Below are positions 7,689 through 16,574 of a stretch of DNA of 64,000 nt, in pieces. The notes beneath the pieces were generated by a model. The model was not told where the DNA came from. It was given only the letters and a program-made list of their open reading frames with translations, and did no database searches. The position numbers were made by a program, and so were the translations under genes. Numbering within the stretch: the first letter of the stretch is position 1; each line of letters begins with the position of its first letter. The DNA lies in assembly GCF_900090265.1 (NCBI RefSeq), contig NZ_LT607752.1:3038001-3102000 (forward strand), read 5' to 3'. This DNA is from Micromonospora rifamycinica (GTDB taxonomy: Bacteria; Actinomycetota; Actinomycetes; Mycobacteriales; Micromonosporaceae).

Positions 7689-8347
7689 TGAGCCCGCACC
7701 GCGAGGTGGAGTTCACCGACAGCCAGGTGGGTCAGGTCAGGCAACTGCTCCTCGGTGAGCGTGATCCCGTACAGGTTCGCGAGAGCGGTCTTCAGGCCAC
7801 GCAGCGAGTTACCCCGCAGGTCGGCGCCCTGGAGCTGACTCGACGCCAGTTCGAGGCGAGCCAGCTGGCACGATCTCAGGACGACCTTGGGGAGCCGGCA
7901 GGAGGACCAGGTGGCGTCGGTGAGGATGTAATCGACGAACGCCACCGCCCCGCCAGCGGCGACCCGGCTGAAGGTGGCGTAGTCGAAGCGGCAGCCGTCG
8001 AACAGGACATCCTTGAGACGGACGTCGGTGAGCCGCGCACCGGTGAACCGCGACCCTGTGATGACGCTGCGTTCGATGCTGAGCCCGGACAGGTTGGCGC
8101 CGGAGAAGTCGGTGCGGACGATCTCCCAGCCGAAGACCGTTCCCCCTTCCCAGGTACTCTCGCTGAGGTCCGACCCGGTGATCCGGCTACCCCGAACACG
8201 GACCTCGTCGAGGGCGACACCCCGCCAGGAGGCGTTGTCGACATGGAGGTCGGTGAGATCAACATCGGGCTCGGTGGTGCTGTCGAGATCGTCGGGGTCG
8301 AGATCGGGAAGCAGGATCGTCACGTCGCCGACTGCGGTGGTTCGCAT
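7685..8347 (-). CDS. Pentapeptide-repeat protein
   Basis: The 220-residue product starts at the ATG 8345-8347 with an AGAGGA site upstream; the open frame extends further but that start fits best. Residues about 50-195 are built of A(D/N)LXX-like repeats: GSDLSESTWEGG, RTDFSGANLSGLSIERSVITGSRF, TGARLTDVRLKDVLFDGCRF, and later LQGADLRGNSLRG. Such repeats fold into a right-handed square beta-helix. Some members mimic DNA and protect gyrase; most have no known function. The C-terminus (TLTEEQLPDLTHLAVGELHLAV) resembles the usual end of actinobacterial members. It lies downstream of the XRE-TPR gene on the same strand, with a 125-nt gap. Confidence 0.82.
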   Translation of the reverse strand: MRTTAVGDVTILLPDLDPDDLDSTTEPDVDLTDLHVDNASWRGVALDEVRVRGSRITGSDLSESTWEGGTVFGWEIVRTDFSGANLSGLSIERSVITGSRFTGARLTDVRLKDVLFDGCRFDYATFSRVAAGGAVAFVDYILTDATWSSCRLPKVVLRSCQLARLELASSQLQGADLRGNSLRGLKTALANLYGITLTEEQLPDLTHLAVGELHLAVRAQ

Positions 8348-8472
8348 GGGTCCTCTACCTGTTGAACGGCCACGCGGGAGGTCGCACCACGTGGTGGAAG
8401 GGTCTGCCGAATCAGTAATCACCTCGCCGAGCTACCCGATGCCGTTCACTGGCGAATCGACGCCGGCCCGCT

Positions 8473-9807
8473 CTAACTACCAGGTAGCGCGGCGCGACTG
8501 GCGGTCAACGCGGTGACGCGTTCGTCGAGTCGGGCACCGTTGCGGCTGTCGCCGAGTACGTTGCGGACGGCTCGGACCCGGTCGAGGCCGGTGCCGTACC
8601 AGTCGGTGTGTAGGGCATCGACGGCCTGGTTGAGGTATTCGGCAGCCCGGTCACCGTCGTTGCCATGGGCGTTGGCAAGGTCGGCGAGAACAACGCTGCG
8701 CTGTTTGGCGCCAGCCCCGGGGAGAGCGGCGAGTGCCTGATCCAGCTGGATAGCGGCTTCCCCGTGGTCGCCATCGGCGAGAGCGGCGTAACCGGCGAAG
8801 GAGTGCAGACGCGTGTTGTCGTAGAAGTCGAGCCATTCAGGCGGCACAGGGCTGCCATCAAGCGCCTTCGCTGCCAGATCGATGTGGTGGCGGCTGGCCG
8901 CCGCTGCTCCTGCCCGGCCCTCGACCTCCGAGGCGACGCAGTGCAACCAGGAGCGGACCATGGGGCTGACACCGTGCCAGGTGTGTTGGAGGGCTGCGTT
9001 GGTCAGCGTGCGGGCCTTCGCGGGATCGTGGCCGAAGGCGGGGATGAACGCCATGTGGCCGAGAACAGCTGCGGCCAGAGCATGGTCGCCGGCTTCGCGG
9101 GTGGCAGCGAGGGCGACGTCGTAGCAGCGTTCGGCGACGGCGGGTTGGCTGAGGTCGAAGAAGGCGAGTCGGGCGGTGAGCAGTGCGGACTCCGCGAGCG
9201 CTCCGGCGAGACCAGTCCGATCGGTTCCGGTTGCGGCACGGAGGAGCCCGATGCCGAGCTGAGTGTGGGCGTAGGCGGCCTCGTACAACGGCCGGGCCGG
9301 GCTCGTCCAGTACAGCTCGCGCTGACAGCGCACGATCTGCCGATACGAGTCGGGGTCGACGGTCCTGCCGCCAGCGTGTGCGGCGGGGGGATCGAGTGAT
9401 AGCAGCGGCGCGACCAAGGGCAGCATGCTGGCACCGACGAGCGCGCGTAGTACGGACGCCCGGTCCCAGCCGTTGCCGTTGCCGTCTCGGGTGAGCATGT
9501 CCCACAACCTCCTGAACTCGTGCAGTGTTTCCTCAGCCGGACGTACGGCCAGTTCGTCGGGGGTGAGCAGGCCGAGGTCGCTCGCTGGCTTACCGAAGAT
9601 CGCGACCAGGTGCTTGCGGTAACGCGGGTCTGGCCACCGTTCCCCGGTCTCCCAGCGTCGCACGGTGTTGGCGTTGAGCCCGGTGTCGATCTCGCCTGCG
9701 CGGCTCATCTCGGTGCGGATGCGTTCGGTGGTCTCCTCGTAGGACCAGCCGCGTTGGAGTCTCTCCCACGCGAGCTGCCGGTTCAGGGAATAGCGCCGTC
9801 CCGCCAT
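8473..9807 (-). CDS. XRE-family regulator with TPR-like C-terminal domain
   Basis: The 444-residue protein has an N-terminal helix-turn-helix (RLQRGWSYEETTERIRTEM, then LNANTVRRWETGERWPDPRY). About 330 residues of helical TPR-like repeats follow (for example AERCYDVALAATREAGDHAL and GEAAIQLDQALAALPGAGAK). Many actinomycetes have such regulators, and a good number sit beside biosynthetic clusters. The ATG at 9807 has a GGAGG site 6 nt upstream. It is transcribed away from the epimerase-carbamoyltransferase operon that starts at about 10,288, so it is a candidate regulator of that operon. A 7-bp inverted repeat at 9870-9899 lies in the space between them. Confidence 0.82.
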   Translation of the reverse strand: MAGRRYSLNRQLAWERLQRGWSYEETTERIRTEMSRAGEIDTGLNANTVRRWETGERWPDPRYRKHLVAIFGKPASDLGLLTPDELAVRPAEETLHEFRRLWDMLTRDGNGNGWDRASVLRALVGASMLPLVAPLLSLDPPAAHAGGRTVDPDSYRQIVRCQRELYWTSPARPLYEAAYAHTQLGIGLLRAATGTDRTGLAGALAESALLTARLAFFDLSQPAVAERCYDVALAATREAGDHALAAAVLGHMAFIPAFGHDPAKARTLTNAALQHTWHGVSPMVRSWLHCVASEVEGRAGAAAASRHHIDLAAKALDGSPVPPEWLDFYDNTRLHSFAGYAALADGDHGEAAIQLDQALAALPGAGAKQRSVVLADLANAHGNDGDRAAEYLNQAVDALHTDWYGTGLDRVRAVRNVLGDSRNGARLDERVTALTASRAALPGS

Positions 9808-10287
9808 CGCGCACCTCCGGACTTCACCTGTCGACGTGGATCACGCTAGCCACTGCCGCTACGGGTCGTCACTACCTGGTTGCGACTGGACGGGTAGTGG
9901 ACGGTACCGGCCCACGGCGAGGAACGGTTCGCTAGAGCTGGACATCGAACGCCGCCGTTGCCGGTGGCACCGGTGTCCACCGATGACCGTCAACGGCGTG
10001 GGGTTCATGGTGGACGTACTGATCAGGACTGACAAGGCGTCGCCCCAGCGGGGTCCAAATGCCGTGATGGCCGTCGGCGCAAGTCCCGCGAGGTTGGTTC
10101 CTCGCCTGCGTGTCGCCGTCGAGCCTGCGCAGGCGGGTGATCGGCGGGGTGCTCCCAGCCGCCGCCTCCCGGTGGCGGACCTGCCGGTCCTCCGGTGGGT
10201 CCGCCGCGCCGGCGGCCGACTCCACAGACCTGGCGCACGTCCTTGGCGATCACGGCGCGACATGGGCGGGTCGGAGGCGGGACCGCG
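9808..10287. other. 480-bp divergent regulatory region
   Basis: This region separates the XRE-TPR gene from the biosynthetic operon. It holds the inverted repeat at 9870-9899 and a 12-bp palindrome GCCTGCGCAGGC at 10123-10134. No coding frame in it is convincing and no clear promoter was recognised. Confidence 0.5.
9870..9899. promoter_or_regulatory. Inverted repeat CACTACC-N16-GGTAGTG
   Basis: The two perfect 7-bp arms lie 63 bp upstream of the XRE-TPR start, in the divergent region. They could be the binding site of that regulator. The match to any known operator is unknown. Confidence 0.4.
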
Positions 10288-10467
10288 ATGACGGTCTACG
10301 TCTCCCGTAACGCCGCTACGACAGCCACCGGTTCGACAAGGTCCGAACGACCGGGTGCCCTGCCGGTGATCGATCAGACCACACTTTCCCAGGTCGACCC
10401 ACCCCTGTACACCCACGTCTGGCGTCGGCTCTTCGAGCAGAGCCCAGGAAGGGAGGAGCAGCGATGA
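10288..10467 (+). CDS. Small 59-residue protein or leader, coupled to the epimerase gene
   Basis: The frame runs from the ATG at 10288 to a TGA that overlaps the epimerase start as ATGATG (10464-10469). A GGAGG lies 11 nt upstream of the ATG, a little far. The product starts MTVYVSRNAATTATGSTRSE and ends LYTHVWRRLFEQSPGREEQR; no family is recognised. The overlap at the head of the operon argues for translation, but the frame could also be accidental. Confidence 0.4.
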   Translation: MTVYVSRNAATTATGSTRSERPGALPVIDQTTLSQVDPPLYTHVWRRLFEQSPGREEQR

Positions 10468-11435
10468 TGTCTCGTGTTGTGGTCACCGGAGCGGCCGGCT
10501 TCATCGGCTCGCACCTGGTCGACGCGCTACTGGGCAGAGGAGTCAGGGTCGTCGGTCTGGATCGGCGGCGGGTCGGTGAGCACGCCCTCGCGGACGAGAA
10601 CCTGGCCCGGGCGGTCGTCAACCCCTTGTTCACGCCGTACTGCCTGGACCTGGCCGTCGACCAGTTGGACGACGTGGTGGCTGGCTGCGACACCGTCTTC
10701 CATCTCGCCGCGCGGCCGGGTGTACGGCCGTCGTGGAGTCGCGAGTTTCTCGACTACACCCAGACCAACGTGCTCGGCACACACCGGTTGCTGGAGGCCT
10801 GCACCCGCCAGGGGGTGCGCAGGCTGGTCGTCGCCTCGTCGTCGAGCGTCTACGGTCCGGCCGACCAGCCCAGCCGCGAAGACGATCCCACCTGCCCGGT
10901 TTCCCCCTACGGGGTGAGCAAGCTGGCCGCGGAACAGCTGTGTCTCGCCTACGCCCGGCGAGCTGACAGCCCGCTTAGTGCCGTCGCGCTGCGCTACTTC
11001 ACTGTCTACGGGCCTCGGCAGCGGCCCGACATGGCAATCGGCCGAGTCCTGTTCGCCGCCTACACCGGCTTTCCACTCACGCTGTTCGGCGATGGCAGCC
11101 AGCGGCGCGAGTTCACCTACGTCGGCGATGTCGTCACCGCGACCCTCGCCGCCGCTCGCCTCGAAGCCCAGGCAGCGGTGGTCAATGTTGGCGGCGGTGC
11201 AAGCGTCTCGATGCTCGCGCTGATCGACGAGGCTGCCCGGGTCACCGGACGACAGGTGCCGGTGAAGGTCGTGGCCGCTCAACCGGGCGACGTACCCGCG
11301 ACTGCTGCCGACCCCACTCGCGCCCACCGATTGCTCGGCTACTGGCCCACCGTGGGGCTCCACGAAGGCCTCGCCCGACAGGCCGCCTGGCTGGTCAACC
11401 TCTCCGACGACCGACTCGCGGCCTTCACCTCCTGA
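10464..11435 (+). CDS. NAD-dependent sugar-nucleotide epimerase/dehydratase
   Basis: This 323-residue extended short-chain dehydrogenase has the NAD-binding GAAGFIG at residues 9-15, the SSSSVYG strand holding the catalytic Ser, and Tyr149-x3-Lys153 in SPYGVSK. Further family marks are RYFTVYGPRQRPDMA and FGDGSQRREFTYVGDV, typical of UDP-glucuronate or UDP-glucose 4-epimerases. It should epimerise or dehydrate a nucleotide sugar in the cytoplasm; the substrate is not readable. A GGGAGG site precedes the ATG pair at 10464/10467. It is followed after 17 nt by the ThyA-like gene and is the first enzyme of the operon. Confidence 0.88.
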   Translation: MMSRVVVTGAAGFIGSHLVDALLGRGVRVVGLDRRRVGEHALADENLARAVVNPLFTPYCLDLAVDQLDDVVAGCDTVFHLAARPGVRPSWSREFLDYTQTNVLGTHRLLEACTRQGVRRLVVASSSSVYGPADQPSREDDPTCPVSPYGVSKLAAEQLCLAYARRADSPLSAVALRYFTVYGPRQRPDMAIGRVLFAAYTGFPLTLFGDGSQRREFTYVGDVVTATLAAARLEAQAAVVNVGGGASVSMLALIDEAARVTGRQVPVKVVAAQPGDVPATAADPTRAHRLLGYWPTVGLHEGLARQAAWLVNLSDDRLAAFTS

Positions 11436-11452
11436 CCTCACAAGGGAGCACC

Positions 11453-12400
11453 ATGATCGTGTTGACCGCCGACTCGGCGAGCGCGTTGTTCACCGCCGCC
11501 TGCCAGGCCGTACTGCTCAATGGTCGCGTTGCCTGCCCCCGCGATCTCACCACGACCGAGGTGGTCGGGGCACACCTGCGCCTGACCAACCCCCGACGAC
11601 GGCTCGTCGCGGTACCGCCCGCAAGGGTGATCAACCCTGCCTTCGCGGTCGCGGAGGCACTCTGGATCCTCTCCGGCTCCGACTCGCCGTGGATCTACGA
11701 CTACAACGACAAGCTGCGCGTGTACGCCGACGACGGCGTGCTATGCGGCGCGTACGGGCCACGGCTGCGCCGCTGGGACGGCCACGTCGATCAGCTCGAC
11801 GCAGTACGCCGGCAGCTGCTCAATGATCGGGAGTCACGGCGTGGGGTGATTCAGCTGTTCGACCCGTCCCGGGACCATCGCGGCTACCGCGACGTGCCGT
11901 GCACCCTCGGCTACCGGTTCTTCGTCCGGGACGGTCGACTGATCATGCACACCAGCATGCGCAGCCAGGACCTCTGGCTCGGCTTCCCGTACGACATCTT
12001 CACCACCACCCTGATCCACGAGCTGATGGCCGGTTGGCTCGACGTCGAGCTGGGCGAGTACCACCACCACGTCGACTCGCTGCACCTGTACGCCCACAAT
12101 GCCGAGGCTGCCGCCGCCTCCCTGCATGGCGCCGAGGGCAACGCCGAACTGGCTCCGGTCGACGCGCCCTGGCCGGACCTCGACCACCTCCTCCAGCGGG
12201 TGCTCGACGGCGACACCAGCCTGGCCGACGGCTCGACCTGGGACGCGTTCGGGCGGTCTCTCGCCAGCTACCGCGCATGGAAAGCCGGGGAGCGCGACCA
12301 TGCGCGCAAACTCGCCACCGACACTCCCGATCCACTCGGTGCCGCCCTGGTGAGCTGGTACGACCACCTCGCCCCCGCCAAGCCCGCCGGGCAGCGATGA
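11453..12400 (+). CDS. Thymidylate-synthase-fold enzyme, probable cytidylate hydroxymethylase
   Basis: The 315-residue protein has the ThyA active site: Glu68, Trp80, nucleophile Cys150 (YRDVPCT), Arg170-Ser171 with Asp173 (MRSQDLWLG), and His211/Tyr213 (DSLHLYAHN). The residue matching E. coli Asn177, which holds the uracil ring, is Asp181 (LGFPYDIF instead of LGLPFNI). In phage T4 dCMP hydroxymethylase the same Asn-to-Asp change favours cytosine, and MilA of mildiomycin and BcmA of bacimethrin are related CMP enzymes. I therefore infer a (d)CMP 5-hydroxymethylase, not a dTMP synthase. AGGGAG precedes the ATG. The stop overlaps the carbamoyltransferase start (ATGA). Confidence 0.82.
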   Translation: MIVLTADSASALFTAACQAVLLNGRVACPRDLTTTEVVGAHLRLTNPRRRLVAVPPARVINPAFAVAEALWILSGSDSPWIYDYNDKLRVYADDGVLCGAYGPRLRRWDGHVDQLDAVRRQLLNDRESRRGVIQLFDPSRDHRGYRDVPCTLGYRFFVRDGRLIMHTSMRSQDLWLGFPYDIFTTTLIHELMAGWLDVELGEYHHHVDSLHLYAHNAEAAAASLHGAEGNAELAPVDAPWPDLDHLLQRVLDGDTSLADGSTWDAFGRSLASYRAWKAGERDHARKLATDTPDPLGAALVSWYDHLAPAKPAGQR

Positions 12401-14133
12401 TCGCGCAACGGTCCGCACGAGGGGCCGAGGTCGTGCTCGGGCTCTGTGCCTACACCCACGACTCGGCCGCAGCACTCCTGGTCAACGGCAACCTGACTGG
12501 TTTCGCCGAAGAGGAGCGCCTCGACGGGACCAAGCACAGCAAGGCGTACCCCGCCAGGGCCGTCGCTTGGCTCCTCGACCGGGCCGGGTTGACCGCGAAC
12601 GACGTCACCGCAGTGGCGTACAACTTCGACGGCCGTCGCTACCTGCCGGCGCTGGGTCAACTCCCCGATCACCTTGCACGCGCCTCGACCCGCAGCCGGG
12701 CGCTTCCTCGTTCACGCAGCTTCCTCACCGTGCATCGCCGCTACCGGGCGCGCATGCGCGAGCTGTCGCAGTGGTTCCCGCATGCCCGACTCGTCCCTGT
12801 GCTGCACCACCGCGCACACGCCCTCTACTCCTTTCTGTCCGCTGGCGTGGACGACGCGGCGGTCCTGGTCGTGGACAGTCTCGGTGAGTTGCAGACCACC
12901 ACGATCTGGCATGCGGCGCACCGCGACGAGCAGCCCTTTCACCTCCGTCTGGCTGCTGCGATAAGGGATCCGGCATCGCTCGGCTACGCGTACGGCGCCG
13001 TGACCGAACACCTCGGCTGGCGCCGGGGAGACGAGGAGGGCACGGTCATGGCGCTGGCCGCCCTCGGTGAACCAGCGCGATTCCGTGACGTGATGTCGCG
13101 CGCGATTCCGCTGACCGGTGACGGCTTCACCCTCGATCCAGGGTTGTTACCGCTTCGGGTCCTCTCCAGCAGATACCCCCGGACCAGCGCAGAGTTCACC
13201 GCCGTCACCTGCCCGCCCCGCCCACCAGATGCTGCGGTCGAACCGGTGCACGCAGACCTCGCCGCCGCCCTGCAGGAACGCACCGAGCAGGTGATGCTTC
13301 ATCTGGCAGGGCGGGCCACCCGCCTGACCGGGTCCGGTCTGCTCTGTCTCGGCGGTGGCGTCGCGATGAACTGCGTCGCGGCCGGTCGGATCGCCCGGGC
13401 CGGCATCGTCGACGAGGTCCACATCCCACCCGCTCCCGGAGACTCGGGCACCGCAATCGGCGCTGCCGCAGCCGTCTGGCTCGACACCACCGGCCAACCT
13501 CCCACCGGTATCGGCGGACGCTGCTACCTCGGCCCGGCGTACCCCGATCTGACCCTGTCGGCCGAACCGCGGCCTGGGCTGACCGCCGAACGACCGGCGG
13601 ACCCGGCCCAGCACCTCGCCCGGCAGCTCGCCAACGGAACGATCGTCGGGCTCTTCACCGGTCCGTTGGAGGCGGGGCCACGCGCACTGGGTAACCGGTC
13701 CATCCTCGCCTCGCCCTTCACCCACGAGGTCGTGGACCGGCTGAACCGCACGGTCAAGTTCCGCGAAGCGTTCCGCCCCTTCGCCCCGGTGATCCTCGCC
13801 GACAGGGCCGCCGACTACGTCCAACTCGGCCAGCCCTCACCGTTCATGTCCATCGCCGCACCGGTGACCGCTCTGACCGGCAGCCGCCTTCCCGCGATCG
13901 TTCACGGCAACGGCACCGCGCGGGTTCAGACTGTGACCCGTCACCAGCATCCGTTCCTCGCCAGCGTGCTGGCTGCCTTCGGCGAGATCACCGGACATCC
14001 GGTGCTGATCAACACCTCGTTGAACATCAAAGGCAAGCCGATCTGCGGCACCCCCGAGATGGCCCTGGACTGCCTGGTCGAGACCGGCCTGGATGCCCTG
14101 CTTCTCGAAGGCTGGTGGGTGACGAAATGTTGA
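12397..14133 (+). CDS. O-carbamoyltransferase (NodU/TobZ family)
   Basis: The ATG at 12397 overlaps the previous stop, giving a 578-residue protein of normal length. The N-terminal Kae1-like domain begins GLCAYTHDSAAALLVNGN and has the metal-binding HHRAH (His137, His138, His141), DSLGELQTTTIW and LCLGGGVAMNCVAAGRI. The C-terminal YrdC-like part contains GPLEAGPRALGNRSILASP and PVLINTSLNIKGKPI. These enzymes make carbamoyl-adenylate from carbamoyl phosphate and ATP and pass the carbamoyl group to a hydroxyl of a natural product (tobramycin, novobiocin, Nod factor). A 5-hydroxymethyl group made by the preceding enzyme, or a sugar hydroxyl, is a likely acceptor; this is inference. Confidence 0.92.
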   Translation: MIAQRSARGAEVVLGLCAYTHDSAAALLVNGNLTGFAEEERLDGTKHSKAYPARAVAWLLDRAGLTANDVTAVAYNFDGRRYLPALGQLPDHLARASTRSRALPRSRSFLTVHRRYRARMRELSQWFPHARLVPVLHHRAHALYSFLSAGVDDAAVLVVDSLGELQTTTIWHAAHRDEQPFHLRLAAAIRDPASLGYAYGAVTEHLGWRRGDEEGTVMALAALGEPARFRDVMSRAIPLTGDGFTLDPGLLPLRVLSSRYPRTSAEFTAVTCPPRPPDAAVEPVHADLAAALQERTEQVMLHLAGRATRLTGSGLLCLGGGVAMNCVAAGRIARAGIVDEVHIPPAPGDSGTAIGAAAAVWLDTTGQPPTGIGGRCYLGPAYPDLTLSAEPRPGLTAERPADPAQHLARQLANGTIVGLFTGPLEAGPRALGNRSILASPFTHEVVDRLNRTVKFREAFRPFAPVILADRAADYVQLGQPSPFMSIAAPVTALTGSRLPAIVHGNGTARVQTVTRHQHPFLASVLAAFGEITGHPVLINTSLNIKGKPICGTPEMALDCLVETGLDALLLEGWWVTKC

Positions 14134-15161
14134 TCGGTTACAGCTTCTGGGGATTCCTCGGTCCGGGTGTCGTCGACACCCCCGACGGCGGACGCAGCCA
14201 CCGCCGTTGCCTGGTCGACGGGCTCCGCCAAGCCGGCCACGAGATCGTGTTCCTCCAGCCCAACCGTGACCTCTGCGACGCCGGCCTCGACCTCAGCGCC
14301 AGCTACCGGTGGGACGTCGGCCTACCCGACCTCGACACGTTGTTCCTCGAATGGCGTTGGCCCATCCCCGGCCGCAACACCACTCCCTGCGGCCGGCCCG
14401 GACACACCTGCGACCTGCACCGCCAGGCCGAACTCGTCACCCACTACACCCACCGGCTCGGCATCCCAACGATTCTCTGGGACAAGGACCGGCGACTCGA
14501 TCCGGCAGACCCACTTCGCCGGACCAGCAACGTCACCGTCTGTGAACCGGCCCTGCACCCGAGCCCGGGCGCGACGACGCTACTCTTCCCCGTCGCGGAT
14601 GGGGTCCTCGACGCCACCGACCCCGACGAGTTGGCCACCCGGCATCGCTCGACGCCGCTGGTGTACGTCGGCAACCAGTACGACCGCGACGACGCCTTCG
14701 ACACCTTCTTCGCCCCCGCCGCCGCGCACCTGCCCCACCTGGTCGCCGGCAAATGGCCCGACACCCACCGCTGGCCCGGCCTCAACTTCGTCGGCCGGGT
14801 ACCGTTCCCACAGGTCAACAAGATCCACTCCGACGCGCTCGCCACCGTGCTGCTACTTCCCGAGCGCTACGCCGAGGCCGGCCAGATCACCCAGCGGATC
14901 TTCGAAGCTGTCCTCGCCGGCTGCGCCCCGCTCCTGCCGACCACCATCAGAGGCGCCGCCGAACTCGTGCCGACGAACCTGCACGTCAGGCAGGCTAACG
15001 ACGTCCGACACCGGGTCGGCTGGCTCGCCGAGATCACCGGGACCAGCGACCACGCCGGCCTGATCGCCGACTGCCTGCACCGTCTCGCCCCGTTCCGGCT
15101 CTCCACCCAGCTCAGCGTGCTGAATCGTCTCCTGCGTCATCCCGATCTGGTGACGCCATGA
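14127..15161 (+). CDS. Glycosyltransferase-like protein
   Basis: The 344-residue product starts at ATG 14127, overlapping the previous stop; a GTG at 14115 in the same frame is less likely. The layout looks like a GT-B fold of the CgeB/Spore-maturation kind. An N-terminal Rossmann-like part begins MLIGYSFWGFLGPGVVDTPD, followed by VYVGNQYDRDDAFDTFFAPA. The C-terminal part has KIHSDALATVLLLPERYAEA and QRIFEAVLAGCAPLLPTTIR, the usual acidic region that binds the sugar nucleotide. If so, it would add a sugar made by the epimerase. The family assignment is moderate. Confidence 0.62.
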   Translation: MLIGYSFWGFLGPGVVDTPDGGRSHRRCLVDGLRQAGHEIVFLQPNRDLCDAGLDLSASYRWDVGLPDLDTLFLEWRWPIPGRNTTPCGRPGHTCDLHRQAELVTHYTHRLGIPTILWDKDRRLDPADPLRRTSNVTVCEPALHPSPGATTLLFPVADGVLDATDPDELATRHRSTPLVYVGNQYDRDDAFDTFFAPAAAHLPHLVAGKWPDTHRWPGLNFVGRVPFPQVNKIHSDALATVLLLPERYAEAGQITQRIFEAVLAGCAPLLPTTIRGAAELVPTNLHVRQANDVRHRVGWLAEITGTSDHAGLIADCLHRLAPFRLSTQLSVLNRLLRHPDLVTP

Positions 15162-15212
15162 CCCGCCGTGTCCGCACGACCCCGCCCCAGAGCAGGCCTA
15201 CCCTGGAGGACC

Positions 15213-15734
15213 ATGGACAGGATCGCCCTCATCGGCTGCGGTGGCAGCGGGAAATCGACAATCGCCCGGCAACTCGCCCAGATCCTCGACGCGCCCCTGA
15301 CCCACCTCGACGCGATCTACTACGACGAGCAGTGGAACCCGCTTCCCCAGGAGGAGTTCACCGCCAGGCAGGAGAAACTCGTCACCGGCGAACGCTGGAT
15401 CATCGAGGGGAACTACGCCGGTACCCTGCCGATCCGGCTGGCCGCCGCCGACACCGTGATCTTCCTCGACCTTCCCGCCGCCACCTGCCTCTGGGGCATA
15501 GTTCAGCGACGTCGGCGCTATCGGGGCGGCCAGCACCAGGCCGACGGCGTCTACGACCGGATCACCTGGAACTTCGTCCGGTACATCCTCGGCTATCGAC
15601 GCACCATGCGGCCTCGGGTCCGCAACCTCATCCAGGAACACGGACCACACGTCCAGCTGATCTCGCTCACCAGCCGCCGCCAGGCCAACCGACTGGTCGA
15701 CCGGATACGAGCACAAGCCCCACCAATGCCCTGA
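15213..15734 (+). CDS. P-loop kinase, FlaR/topology-modulation type
   Basis: The start is the ATG at 15213 with a GGAGG site 4 nt upstream; an in-frame start at 15168 lacks one. The 173-residue product begins MDRIALIGCGGSGKSTIARQ, a Walker A motif, then LTHLDAIYYDEQWNPLPQEE and WIIEGNYAGTLPIRLAAADT with FLDLP as Walker B. This pattern matches the small adenylate-kinase-like proteins often annotated DNA topology modulation protein FlaR, whose real substrates are mostly unknown. In this operon a nucleoside or sugar kinase role is plausible. It follows the glycosyltransferase gene after 51 nt. Confidence 0.8.
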   Translation: MDRIALIGCGGSGKSTIARQLAQILDAPLTHLDAIYYDEQWNPLPQEEFTARQEKLVTGERWIIEGNYAGTLPIRLAAADTVIFLDLPAATCLWGIVQRRRRYRGGQHQADGVYDRITWNFVRYILGYRRTMRPRVRNLIQEHGPHVQLISLTSRRQANRLVDRIRAQAPPMP

Positions 15735-15758
15735 CCCGGACGGGACGGGAGGCGACCA

Positions 15759-16574
15759 ATGCTGCCTAACCCGTTCCTCGATCCCACTCTGGTACACGGC
15801 GACCTCTACCGCACCGGCGACCGGCTCGCAGAACGCACCCGTGCGCTGCGCGACGCCAAGGTCGCCGGGCGAGACGCCACCGCAGTCATCACCGACCTGC
15901 TGGCACAGCGGACCTCACCCGATGCGATGGTCCTCGACATCGGCTGCGGACGGGGTACCACCACGCTCCGCATCGCCGCCCGTCTCCGCCCTCGGCGCCT
16001 CGTAGCCGTCGATGCCTCAGTCGCGCTGCTGGACATCGTTCGTACCCGATTGGCCGAGGCCGGAGGGAACGGCTCGGTGGTCGCCGCCGACTTCCACCGC
16101 CTACCGATGCCGGATGCGGTAGCAGACGCGGCGGTAGCCGCGTTCTGCCTCTATCACTCGACCACCCCAGCCGCCGTAATCGCGGAAATCGCCCGCTGCC
16201 TCCGCCCCGGAGGCAGCGCCGTCCTGGCAACCAAGTCGCTCGACAGCTACGCCGAACTCGACCAGCTCCCCCAACTCGCCGGCATAGACCGCGATGCCAC
16301 GCGCCGGCCGAGCCTCTACGAGAGCTTCCACAGCGCCAACCTGCTCGATATCGCCGGCACCCACCTCACGGTGCTCGACGTCCTGCATGAGGACCACGTC
16401 TTCGAGTTCGCCGACGTCGCGCACCTCGCCCGCTATCTCGCCACCACTCCCAAGTACCGACTTGACCCCGACTGCTTACCAGACAACCTCGCCGCGATCC
16501 TCCGGCAGCGGCTGCCGGCACCGCCGTACCTGGCCCGATCCACCGTCAGCTACGCCCTGGCGGAACGGCCGTGA
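15759..16574 (+). CDS. Class I SAM-dependent methyltransferase
   Basis: The 271-residue protein has motif I VLDIGCGRGTTTLRIAARL, an acidic motif II (LVAVDASVALLDIV), and VVAADFHRLPMPDAVADAAV as motif III. These form a methyltransferase fold of the type that uses S-adenosylmethionine on small molecules. A GGGAGG site lies 7 nt before the ATG. The stop overlaps the next start as GTGA. The methyl acceptor is unknown; an O- or N-methyl group on the operon's product is the simple reading. Confidence 0.88.
   Translation: MLPNPFLDPTLVHGDLYRTGDRLAERTRALRDAKVAGRDATAVITDLLAQRTSPDAMVLDIGCGRGTTTLRIAARLRPRRLVAVDASVALLDIVRTRLAEAGGNGSVVAADFHRLPMPDAVADAAVAAFCLYHSTTPAAVIAEIARCLRPGGSAVLATKSLDSYAELDQLPQLAGIDRDATRRPSLYESFHSANLLDIAGTHLTVLDVLHEDHVFEFADVAHLARYLATTPKYRLDPDCLPDNLAAILRQRLPAPPYLARSTVSYALAERP

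Noticed and set aside
11453..12400. Annotation as ordinary thymidylate synthase
   Set aside because: The Asn177 position is Asp and the gene lies in a biosynthetic operon; dTMP synthesis is therefore unlikely to be its job.
15158..15769. A plus-strand frame whose ATG overlaps the glycosyltransferase stop
   Set aside because: The product is Arg/Pro-rich low-complexity sequence; the real gene is the P-loop kinase in another frame with a GGAGG site at 15213.
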